Assembly: GCA_014378195.1 (NCBI GenBank)
Contig: JACMOC010000014.1
Location: 186,001-250,000 of the forward strand
Length of the DNA stretch: 64,000 bases
Reading direction: 5' to 3'
DNA from: Oligoflexus sp.
GTDB lineage: Bacteria; Bdellovibrionota_B; Oligoflexia; Oligoflexales; Oligoflexaceae
Below the pieces are notes generated by a model, which was given only the letters and a program-made list of their open reading frames with translations, was not told where the DNA came from and made no database searches. This document shows, in pieces, positions 53,240 through 61,256 of the stretch; the first letter of the stretch is position 1; each line of letters opens with the position of its first letter. The position numbers and the translations under genes were made by a program.

Positions 53240-54010
53240 ATGAAGTCAAAAGTCCTTGATTCTATCAACCGTGTTACTGACGACGTTCTCAATGACAAAG
53301 AATCCAAAGTCGAAGGCCTGTCGCGCCGTATCTGGGCTCAGAATTTTGCCCTCATTACTGCGTCTGCGGGCGTTGCATGGGCCTGTGGAAGCTCAAAAGG
53401 CGGAAGCGATGCAGTAGCTGCAACCACCTATGCCCTTGCGGACCAAAAATCCGATGCTGCTACTATGAACATCGCACTGGGCTTGGAACTGGAAGCGATC
53501 GCAATCTACACTGCGGCGGCTGGCCTCAACGTTTGGGATACATCGGCAAGCGGGCTCGCTCCAACTTTTCTTGCCGTGGCGAAAGTATTTCTTGGTCACC
53601 ACACAGCGCATCGCGATGCGTTGACAGCTCAAATCAATCTGCTCTCGGCCGCAACAGCTATTACACCGGTCACAGCAAAAACAACGACTGAATATCTAGC
53701 GCCATATCCTGGCATTGCTACGCTCTCAGGCGCCGATGGACTGCTGACGGTTCTGCAGGTCGCAGCCGAGCGCGAGATGAACGCTGCAAACGCTTATTTC
53801 AGCGTTATCAAGAGTTTTAAAAATGTTGATCTGATGCAGACTTTGGGTGGACTTTCAGCAGATGAATCAGGACATTACGGTGTTTTGAACGCGGCCGCTT
53901 TTGCTCACGCGTTCTTAATTGGCAAAACAGCTGACACTAAACTCGACCAAACCTTATTGATCTCCGGCGCGCTTCCTCCGTTCACTTATCCGCGCAAAGT
54001 TCGTTCGTAA
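53240..54010 (+). CDS. Tat-type ferritin-like lipoprotein
   Basis: The start is ATG 53240 (256 residues) with GAGAG upstream; a TTG 15 bases earlier is less likely. The N-terminus is long, then SRRIWAQNFALITASAGVAWAC gives a twin-arginine motif (Arg29-Arg30) followed by a hydrophobic stretch and a lipobox Cys49. The mature part is all-helical, with Glu83/Glu85, His121/His124, Glu177/Glu179 and Glu209-His212. This is the pattern of a ferritin-like four-helix diiron protein (Ferritin_2 type). Export folded through Tat would suit a protein that loads its metal in the cytoplasm. The function (iron storage, oxidase, peroxide defence) is open. Confidence 0.8.
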   Translation: MKSKVLDSINRVTDDVLNDKESKVEGLSRRIWAQNFALITASAGVAWACGSSKGGSDAVAATTYALADQKSDAATMNIALGLELEAIAIYTAAAGLNVWDTSASGLAPTFLAVAKVFLGHHTAHRDALTAQINLLSAATAITPVTAKTTTEYLAPYPGIATLSGADGLLTVLQVAAEREMNAANAYFSVIKSFKNVDLMQTLGGLSADESGHYGVLNAAAFAHAFLIGKTADTKLDQTLLISGALPPFTYPRKVRS

Positions 54011-54052
54011 GCCAAGTCAGATGAAAAGGCTTGGGAGTGATCTTGAGCCCTT

Positions 54053-54481
54053 TCACTGACACTTGAAATTCAAAGTGTACTCATAACCCTTACCGGTTTC
54101 GGCTGACTTATCGTCATCGTCAACCATAACCGCGCTTCCTGCCTTCTTTTTAGCCATTGATTCCTTTATGACTTTGGGAACAAGACCCTTCTTTTTTGAG
54201 ATTTCCGCCTCGCCTTTGATTTCGCTGTATTTGTCCTCATCCATAGTGCCTACGTACTCAAACTTCTCATCGACCAGCACTGCATGGCTACTTTTTACCT
54301 TTGAGCAATAAGCCTCGGCTTGTTTCATTGCATCACGATTGCCGTCGCCTTTGCGTGCAACGAGAAATGATACGTAAGCAGTATTGTTCTCAAGAGGGTG
54401 AACATCGGGATAGGTTGCGCACGATGTTATGAATGCACACAAAAGGAACGGAGAGGAGATAAGGAGATAAGGTGTTTTCAC
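54053..54481 (-). CDS. Small lipoprotein, unknown
   Basis: The start is GTG 54479-54481 with GAGGA 7 bases upstream (142 residues); the signal ends in the lipobox ITSC. The mature part has ARKGDGNRDAMKQAEAYCSKV followed by VDEKFEYVGTMDEDKY, a Cys-containing alpha-beta module seen in small surface lipoproteins. A Lys/Asp-rich stretch follows, ending YEYTLNFKCQ. The two mature Cys could form a disulfide. I recognise no named family. It is convergent with the ferritin-like gene. Confidence 0.65.
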   Translation of the reverse strand: MKTPYLLISSPFLLCAFITSCATYPDVHPLENNTAYVSFLVARKGDGNRDAMKQAEAYCSKVKSSHAVLVDEKFEYVGTMDEDKYSEIKGEAEISKKKGLVPKVIKESMAKKKAGSAVMVDDDDKSAETGKGYEYTLNFKCQ

Positions 54482-54549
54482 TGGGGATTCCTCAATAAAT
54501 GACGATGGAACCCCCAAAGAATATCAGAAGTCTCAGCATCTTCCACGAA

Positions 54550-56010
54550 CTAATTAGCGGCATAGGACGTGATGACTTCACGCAGGAGCATCCAAAACTT
54601 CTCAACGCTTTGAACCTGTACGTGCTCATCAGGGGAATGGGCACCGACGATCGTTGGACCAAAGGACACCATATCGATGCCTGGATATTTTTCGCCAATG
54701 ATGCCGCATTCGAGCCCGGCGTGAATAGCCTTCACGTCAGGCTTACGGTGAAACAGCTGTTCGTGCGTTTTCGAAACGAGAGCCAGAGCCTGCGACTGCA
54801 AGTTAGGATTCCATCCGGGATAACCGGTAGAATGTTCGACCTCACCGCCGGCCAGGTGAAGGAGCGATGCGATCGAATGATTGGCATAATCAAGCTCCGA
54901 TGGTACCGAACTTCGCTGACTTGTTGAGATCGTGATCTGTTTGCGTCCTGTGTTCAAAACCCCGAAGTTCGTAGAGGTCTGCACGAGTCCCGGGATCTCA
55001 TGACTCATCTTAATAACGCCGTGTGGGATTGCATCCAACAGTCGAATGAGGCGTTTCTGAAGCGTCCGTTTGAACACTTTGCCTTTTTTAATCCCCTCAC
55101 CTTCCCATTCGGCATCAAGTCCAGGATCAGAACTTTTAAATTCCTGCTGAACTTTCGTTTTGAATTCATGAAATTTTTCCTGGGCCAGAGCCCATTTCGG
55201 ATTCGGGATATAACCGTAGGCGGCCGCCTCCCTCGGTATTGCATTTCGTTTATTGCCGCCCTCGATACTGCCGAGACGCATGCCGAGCTTTTCCGCTTCG
55301 AGCAGAAAGCGGTTGAGTATCTTGATCGCATTGCCTCTTTGTTTGTCGATATCAAGACCTGAATGGCCGCCGCGAAGACCTTTAACCGTGATCTTGAAAG
55401 CCTGCATCTTCTCGGGAAGGTCCTCGACCGAAAGATCCCACTTGGCGAGCGTATCGCGCCCACCCGAGCAGCCGACGTAGAGGGCTCCTTCTTCTTCGCT
55501 GTCGAGGTTTAATAGGATCCGGCTTTGCACGAGCGTCCCATCGAGGTTTTTTGCGCCGGTCAACCCGCTCTCTTCGTCGATAGTCATTAGAAACTCGAGC
55601 GGGCCATGAACGAGCGTCTTGTCTTCAATAAGGGCCAGCATAGCGGCGACCCCTAACCCATTATCAGCGCCTAATGTCGTTCCTTTTGCATGAATGACGT
55701 CACCATCCCTCTCAAGTAAGATGGGATCTTTCATGAAATCATGTTTCACATCGGCGTTTTTTTCGCAGACCATATCGAGGTGACCCTGCATACAGAGGGA
55801 GGGTGCCTCTTCATGGCCGGGACTTGCTGGAACGCTGAGAAGGAGGTTGCCGACCCTGTCCGTCTTGATAGAGACAGAATGCGTGTGAGCAAATGCCTGG
55901 ACATAACGTGTGACAGCATCTTCATGCTTGGAGGACCTTGGAATGGCCGCGAGGGCTCCGAAATGTTTCCAGACCAGACTTGGCTCCAGACCTACTAATA
56001 CGTCCGTCAC
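54550..56010 (-). CDS. pepD: Aminoacyl-histidine dipeptidase (M20C)
   Basis: The 486-residue metallopeptidase has QGHLDMVCEK, KGTTLGADNGLGVAAMLAL, TIDEESGLTGAKNLD and NLDSEEEGALYVGCSGG. These carry the His, Asp and Glu residues of the two-metal M20 site, with the lid domain (GLRGGHSGLDIDKQRGNAIK) in between. It should cleave Xaa-His and other dipeptides in the cytoplasm. The start is GTG 56008-56010 with AAGGAG 6 bases upstream. It pairs functionally with the peptide importer at 8813, though the genes are far apart. Confidence 0.93.
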   Translation of the reverse strand: MTDVLVGLEPSLVWKHFGALAAIPRSSKHEDAVTRYVQAFAHTHSVSIKTDRVGNLLLSVPASPGHEEAPSLCMQGHLDMVCEKNADVKHDFMKDPILLERDGDVIHAKGTTLGADNGLGVAAMLALIEDKTLVHGPLEFLMTIDEESGLTGAKNLDGTLVQSRILLNLDSEEEGALYVGCSGGRDTLAKWDLSVEDLPEKMQAFKITVKGLRGGHSGLDIDKQRGNAIKILNRFLLEAEKLGMRLGSIEGGNKRNAIPREAAAYGYIPNPKWALAQEKFHEFKTKVQQEFKSSDPGLDAEWEGEGIKKGKVFKRTLQKRLIRLLDAIPHGVIKMSHEIPGLVQTSTNFGVLNTGRKQITISTSQRSSVPSELDYANHSIASLLHLAGGEVEHSTGYPGWNPNLQSQALALVSKTHEQLFHRKPDVKAIHAGLECGIIGEKYPGIDMVSFGPTIVGAHSPDEHVQVQSVEKFWMLLREVITSYAAN

Positions 56011-56245
56011 GGCATGCTCCTTCTAAGTCTCAAAATGCTGCAAAGTGCTCTTCCTGATAGGCCAGAGCTCCTCTCGTTGTAAGGGTACGCTTCCTCGAAA
56101 ACAGTCGCAAGCGTCTAAGGACAGGCTCCCGAGGACTTTTTTTTTATAAAAGGGGTGGGTAAACGTTTCTAGAGCGGAAAGCACAGAATTCAAGGTTTCG
56201 GGGAAGCGAGGTAAAAGCGCGTTTGGCGTGGATGACCTGCTTGAT

Positions 56246-58165
56246 TTAAAAGCTCTTGCTGAGCTCGATGAACATCAGGGAATTTTCGCTCGCACGCGGG
56301 TTGGCGCTAGTAAAAGCATCATCTTTGGCGAGAGGATTGAGATAGGAGTAAGTGCCGATGGAATAATTGACACGAATTTTAATCCAGTCAACAACAGAAA
56401 CTGAGATACCCAACTGAAAAAGAGTTTCTTTCACGTCGGTCAAATACTCGCGGGTCACCGAGCCTGTATCGGTGTCACGGAGACGAAAGGTATAAGCGGA
56501 AAGGTTTTGTGTTCCTGCCGCCGCATTGAGCGAGACACTATCAAAGACCGGAAAGCTGATCGCAAACATGCGCTTATTCGATTGTTTAGCAACCGTTTCC
56601 GGATCATCGTTTGGATTGAGACGTTCGATGGGTTGATCGGATTTCCGGGTGGTATAATCGTAGGAGGCCCTGAGAGCAATATCACCAAACGTCATAGAAC
56701 CCGATACGCCCAGCTTCGATTCTGAGGCGAATCCGAGGTGATATTTGAAACGGCTATCCAATAGACTCATACGGTCGCGATCAAACTGCACAAAATTGGT
56801 ATTGCCGAATTTCCAGTTTTCCCCGTTAAGACGCATACTGAAATCACCGAGTCTTTGGTTGATATCGGCTTTGACCAGCGTGTCGTTTGATTGAATATGC
56901 GAGTTCAGGTCAAAGGGCTGCTGCGCAGCAAATTCCAGGCCCCCATCGAGCTCTTTGCCCTCAGCCCTGAGACGGGAAAACACTTCCGATTGACCCCAGC
57001 CATGAGTCGATCGCATATGAGGAAAAAGACCATCGTAGGAAACGCCGGCTTCACCCCTTATCGCATTCGATAATTCAAAATTCATTAGAGGCTTGAACGC
57101 TAAAAATACATTGTCTTCAGACGTCTGACTTCTTTCCTGACTCAAAAAATTGCCCGAAATCCCAGGCAGCACGAAGGTCTGGCTTTGACTTGTTTTAACG
57201 TCATAACCGGCGAATCCGCCTGCAAATTCGATACTACCGCTATTGCCTTTGGCGCCGTTTCCCCCAGCAAAACCACGAAGACCGACCCGATGCGTGACCC
57301 GGTCCGAAACATCCCGGCCCTCGCCTCTGTTGAGGTTTTGAGTGCTCTCCTGTCGTAACAAAGCGCCGGGTTTCCACTTGATACCCCAGCTCGCGTTCTG
57401 TGGCACGTCCGCCCATTCGTCTTCGCTGGCGCTGCCGCTAGCATCAAACTCACGCGACATATCCACGGAGTTCACGTCGCTCTCGACATTAATAAAAGCG
57501 CTGAGGAGTTCGTCATGACGCTTACGGATCTCAGCCAGATAATTCTGCCGTTCCCGCGCCAAGCCTTTAGGCAAGGATTTTGGAGTCGTACGCGCAAAAT
57601 ATCGCTCAGCCCGCGAATATTGACCAAGCTTGAAATAGCAGATACCGACATCGTAAAGAGTTAGGACCCTGTTTGGACCTTTGAATTTAAGACTTGCACG
57701 CAGGCCACGCAGGGCCTTGGTATATTCCTCGGCTTTTAAATACGTCGCTCCATAGGCGTAAGCCGTGTCTTTCGTCAAAGGCGGGTCGTCCGCGAGGTCA
57801 AAAATTTGTTTGGCTTTTTTAAGCTTCTTTTTCTCGAAATACATAGTTCCAAGCAATAAGGACGCTTTGCCCTTAGCCGTCTCATCACTGATCAATCCAC
57901 GGAGGATGGAGGCTGCTTCCTTAGGATTGCCCGCCTTATAACTTTCGTAAGCACGCCCATATTCACTTGTATCTTTTGGTTCCGATTTTTTGAGTTTTGG
58001 CCTGGTTTTGGGTTTTGCCGCGTCTTTGGATTCAGACGGAGGTGACGCAGTTGATTCTGGCGAAACCTCAGATTTTGAGGCATTCGTTTCTTTATCATCG
58101 GGATCAGCGGCGAAAGCCGTTCCCGTGAGGATTAAAGGTAGAATAAGGAGGCGAAGCTTCCGCAT
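56246..58165 (-). CDS. TPR domain plus outer-membrane barrel protein
   Basis: The 639-residue exported protein (TGTAFA/AD) has a Lys/Pro/Ser-rich linker (25-65) and four or five TPR units (about 68-210: YGRAYESYKAGNPKEAASILRG, ASLLLGTMYFEKKKLKKAKQIF). A barrel-like region follows to the C-terminal aromatic residue (FIELSKSF), the ending that BAM recognises. It is the last gene of the PP2C-GYF-barrel operon, 10 bases after the GYF gene. GAGGA precedes the ATG. The barrel could be a pore or a structural anchor; no substrate is suggested by sequence. Confidence 0.75.
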   Translation of the reverse strand: MRKLRLLILPLILTGTAFAADPDDKETNASKSEVSPESTASPPSESKDAAKPKTRPKLKKSEPKDTSEYGRAYESYKAGNPKEAASILRGLISDETAKGKASLLLGTMYFEKKKLKKAKQIFDLADDPPLTKDTAYAYGATYLKAEEYTKALRGLRASLKFKGPNRVLTLYDVGICYFKLGQYSRAERYFARTTPKSLPKGLARERQNYLAEIRKRHDELLSAFINVESDVNSVDMSREFDASGSASEDEWADVPQNASWGIKWKPGALLRQESTQNLNRGEGRDVSDRVTHRVGLRGFAGGNGAKGNSGSIEFAGGFAGYDVKTSQSQTFVLPGISGNFLSQERSQTSEDNVFLAFKPLMNFELSNAIRGEAGVSYDGLFPHMRSTHGWGQSEVFSRLRAEGKELDGGLEFAAQQPFDLNSHIQSNDTLVKADINQRLGDFSMRLNGENWKFGNTNFVQFDRDRMSLLDSRFKYHLGFASESKLGVSGSMTFGDIALRASYDYTTRKSDQPIERLNPNDDPETVAKQSNKRMFAISFPVFDSVSLNAAAGTQNLSAYTFRLRDTDTGSVTREYLTDVKETLFQLGISVSVVDWIKIRVNYSIGTYSYLNPLAKDDAFTSANPRASENSLMFIELSKSF

Positions 58166-58175
58166 CTAGGTATCC

Positions 58176-59492
58176 TCAGGGTTCAAAGTGGACGCCGGGA
58201 TATTTTTTCTGCACGACTGCTTTAGCTGCCTTCACGTTGCCCTTTTGTTGCACGACCTCTTTGTAGAACTGAATCTCTTCATCATAGCCCATGAACATTT
58301 CACTGCCTTTGCCTGCGTAGATGTTCAGGTAAGCATGAAGGTCTTTGAGACTTGCATCGGACAGCTGGGCCTCCGATGCTGCTAGGAGAGCCATGCGGCG
58401 AATCAAAATCATGCCATCAAAAAATTCCTGCCAAGCGCCTTTGGCTTTCACAGAATTAAAGCAGTTTTTCAAATCATCATTGGCGTGGGCATCTTCCAAA
58501 CAACTTGTTGCCCAAAGTGTGCCCGACATCTCATATTCTTCGGAAGGAGACGTACCGGCGATGCCGCCGAGCTGCCAACGCATACGTGAGATGATGACCT
58601 TACTGTCACTTGATGCGTCTTCGCTCGTGAGTTTTACAAGAGATTTTAGAGCCATGCGAAGACAAGCTTCGTGATAGGATCCCGGCTCCATCCAACCAGC
58701 CATAGGCGTACGGTTTCTGATCCAGTGCGTATCCATCATCAGGAGGCGGGCCCATTCGTCTTTCGGCAAAATACGACCTTCTAGAAAAGGCAGCCATTGG
58801 CTGCGAGACTCACGCCACCGGTCGTCCCAAGCTCCAACGGAGCAATCATTGGGGAGATAAGAATCCGCGGTGCCTTTAAGCCTTTTCCCCGACACACCTT
58901 CCCAACGACCGTCTTTGGCAAAGGCCACCGACCGCACGTAGGGTATCCATTTCGAGAAAGCTTTTTTGGCTTTCATCTGCTGGGAAATATCCTGGCGGTT
59001 TCTGTCCATGAACCCTTCGAACCGAGCGTTGTAACGATCGCCCAGATGGGATTTGGCTTGATAATAGGTACGATCCTTCAGGTACGCGATCGGATTGACC
59101 CATTCGCCGTCGCGATAACTCATGAAGGCGATCAGGGCCACGAGAACCATGATGAAGAGACCGAGGTAAAGAAAGCTTCGCGTTTGAAGAGGACGATCAA
59201 AATCGGTCGAACCATTGCCAAGGCGCATGCGGGCGTTATTGGGGACTGAGGGACTAGGGGCCACACTCATTCCCCAGCCTGACATCATTTCACTATGAAT
59301 CAATTGCACCAGTTCCGGATAATGGCGACGTACACCCTCGATATTATCGAAGGTTACCCATTGCCTTAAACTGCCGGAAATCTCATCCTGCAGACCGAAT
59401 TGCATCTTGTGATAAGACTCCTGCACCTGTTTAAGGGTGTAAGGCCCCAAGAAACGTTCCATGCCCACGCGTATGAGGTAGAGGCGCTCCAT
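58176..59492 (-). CDS. GYF-like domain single-pass membrane protein
   Basis: The 438-residue protein begins LYLIRVGMERFLGPYTLKQVQESYHKMQFGLQDEISGSLRQWVTF, which fits a GYF_2-type domain with the GPYT core in the cytoplasm. One membrane helix lies near 105-125 (FLYLGLFIMVLVALIAFM), and about 310 mostly helical periplasmic residues follow, with four Cys. The start ATG overlaps the PP2C stop as TGATG, so translation is coupled. It could carry a phosphorylation-controlled cytoplasmic signal across the membrane to the barrel protein encoded next; that is inference from order only. Confidence 0.7.
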   Translation of the reverse strand: MERLYLIRVGMERFLGPYTLKQVQESYHKMQFGLQDEISGSLRQWVTFDNIEGVRRHYPELVQLIHSEMMSGWGMSVAPSPSVPNNARMRLGNGSTDFDRPLQTRSFLYLGLFIMVLVALIAFMSYRDGEWVNPIAYLKDRTYYQAKSHLGDRYNARFEGFMDRNRQDISQQMKAKKAFSKWIPYVRSVAFAKDGRWEGVSGKRLKGTADSYLPNDCSVGAWDDRWRESRSQWLPFLEGRILPKDEWARLLMMDTHWIRNRTPMAGWMEPGSYHEACLRMALKSLVKLTSEDASSDSKVIISRMRWQLGGIAGTSPSEEYEMSGTLWATSCLEDAHANDDLKNCFNSVKAKGAWQEFFDGMILIRRMALLAASEAQLSDASLKDLHAYLNIYAGKGSEMFMGYDEEIQFYKEVVQQKGNVKAAKAVVQKKYPGVHFEP

Positions 59493-60220
59493 CAATCCCT
59501 CGCCACGTGTGAAATTACGACAGTGATATTATCCTGCCCGCCGGCTTCATTCGCTTCCGCTATGAGGCGTGCTGGCAATTCATACAGTCGATCTTCGTAT
59601 TCTTTGATAATACGAAGCAATTTTTTATCGTTAACCATACCGGTCAAACCATCTGAACAAGTCAAAAGGATTTCGCCGGGCTGGAGCCTCAATTCATAAA
59701 TGTCGACTTCGCACTGCGTGGAGAGGCCCAAGGCCCGAACGAGCGCACCTTTTTTCGGATTCGCTGCCAGGGAGCCATCCGGAAGCCAACCGCGTTCCAC
59801 ATAGTTTTCGACGTTATGATCGAGGGTCAGTTGCCAGAGGTTGTTTTTGAAATAGAGGTAAGTGCGCGAGTCTCCCATATGGCAAATAAAGGCTTTTTCA
59901 CCGACAAAAAGTATGCAATTCAGAGTCGTCGCCATACCTTCAACGGACGACCCGTTGCCTTTGGTGATGATCTCTTTGTTTACATGATCGATGCTTTGAA
60001 TAAGGAAGGGTTCGACCTCTTCATGCCGCAGACTTTCGCAGTTCAGATAGGCTTCTTTGATACCGTTCACGGCCAAAGACGATGCAACTTCCCCACCCTT
60101 TCGTCCACCGATACCATCGGCAACGATCAGAAGGCCTAACTCGGCATTGAAGTACAAGCTATCCTGGTTGTTCTTTCGAACGCGCCCCATATCCGTTGCG
60201 CCGAACATTTCAATACGCAC
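59492..60220 (-). CDS. PP2C-family Ser/Thr protein phosphatase (Stp1-like)
   Basis: The phosphatase shows ATDMGRVRKNNQDS, LIVADGIGGRKGGEVAS, EGMATTL, CHMGDSRTYLY, TLDHN, LLTCSDGLTGMV and GGQDNITVV, covering the metal-binding Asp residues of bacterial PP2C. The start taken is GTG 60218-60220 (242 residues) because GGGG lies 6 bases upstream; an ATG 12 bases earlier has no ribosome site. It should remove phosphate from Ser/Thr in the cytoplasm. No kinase gene is in the window. It is first in the operon with the GYF and TPR-barrel genes. Confidence 0.9.
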   Translation of the reverse strand: MRIEMFGATDMGRVRKNNQDSLYFNAELGLLIVADGIGGRKGGEVASSLAVNGIKEAYLNCESLRHEEVEPFLIQSIDHVNKEIITKGNGSSVEGMATTLNCILFVGEKAFICHMGDSRTYLYFKNNLWQLTLDHNVENYVERGWLPDGSLAANPKKGALVRALGLSTQCEVDIYELRLQPGEILLTCSDGLTGMVNDKKLLRIIKEYEDRLYELPARLIAEANEAGGQDNITVVISHVARD

Positions 60221-60361
60221 GATACACCCCATTAGTTCTGAGGTTCGTATCGGTCGGAAACCCTTGAAATATAAGAAAATTGCCTGGGCACAACCTTGAT
60301 TTTTTGCGGAATCTTGTGCTGAAGGGACAACATTCCATACAGTTAGCGCCGATCAAGATTG

Positions 60362-61210
60362 TCAGTTGATCAAGGGTTCCGGACTCCGTAAGACGGGATT
60401 GAGCTCCGGAAGGTAGACCCACCCCTGATTCGAGAAAAACTCGTTTTCGGGTCGGGACACACGACCTTTGACCTCGAGACCAGCCATGACCGCGGTGACA
60501 AACGCGCTGAATGTTTCGACAGTAGCTGTAACGTCTTCCATCTTACTGCCATCTACCACGCCGGCCTTCATGAGGGCTTTTATAAAAGCCTGCCGCCGCT
60601 CGCGCCCAATACCGAACGCTCGATACTGGTAACCGATTTCGCGCGCGAGCTCGAGTTGTTCCACAAAGACTGACAAGGCATGCGGGACCGATGTTTCGTA
60701 GAGCTGGATAGGCTCCTCGAGACTTCGAAGGCGCCGCTGGAGTGTCAACCCTCGCACAACCAAAGGCGCTTTATTCGCGCTGTATGTTGGCTCTTGCAGG
60801 GAGGGATGCCAATGGTACCATTCCTTGACATCCCATATGCGCTGCGTCTGGGGATTCATAGGCTTTCGTTTTCTTTTGCCGCCTTTTGTATCGACCAGTT
60901 TCTGCATGTAGGCAACGGCGATGTCTTCGCAAGCGTTGACTCCAGGACAGCTTGGGCGCGTGCAGGCGACACAAGGCGGCACCGATAAAGGGCTATCAAT
61001 CATGACTCGATCGGGACTCTCTGCCCGCAGGACTTCGAACAAACGATCGTCCGAAAACAGCCTGTTGACAGTGCCCATACGGTCGTAAATGCCGCTTATC
61101 TTTAAGTTGCCTTCACCCAGTTGACCTGTCATGATCACAAGGGTCGTTTTTGTTGAATTGGGACCTGCCAGATGGATCCCTGCTACCTTGACCTTTAACG
61201 GATTCTGCAT
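60362..61210 (-). CDS. DUF429-like (RNase H fold) protein with Cys cluster
   Basis: The start is ATG 61208-61210 (282 residues) with AAGGA just upstream. VAGIHLAGPNSTKTT and RVMIDSPLSVP match the first and third strands of DUF429 (predicted RNase H-like nucleases), and LYETSVPHAL recalls the ExxP motif. The first acidic residue, usually GxDxA, is His13 here. Cys80, 83, 88 and 94 (CxxC-x4-C-x5-C) form a probable metal knuckle inserted after the Asp72 strand. Function is unknown. It is divergent from the TPR-barrel gene across only 46 bases. Confidence 0.6.
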   Translation of the reverse strand: MQNPLKVKVAGIHLAGPNSTKTTLVIMTGQLGEGNLKISGIYDRMGTVNRLFSDDRLFEVLRAESPDRVMIDSPLSVPPCVACTRPSCPGVNACEDIAVAYMQKLVDTKGGKRKRKPMNPQTQRIWDVKEWYHWHPSLQEPTYSANKAPLVVRGLTLQRRLRSLEEPIQLYETSVPHALSVFVEQLELAREIGYQYRAFGIGRERRQAFIKALMKAGVVDGSKMEDVTATVETFSAFVTAVMAGLEVKGRVSRPENEFFSNQGWVYLPELNPVLRSPEPLIN

Positions 61211-61256
61211 GACGTCCTTCATGCAAGATTGTTGTCGATATGGAACATGCGGAACT

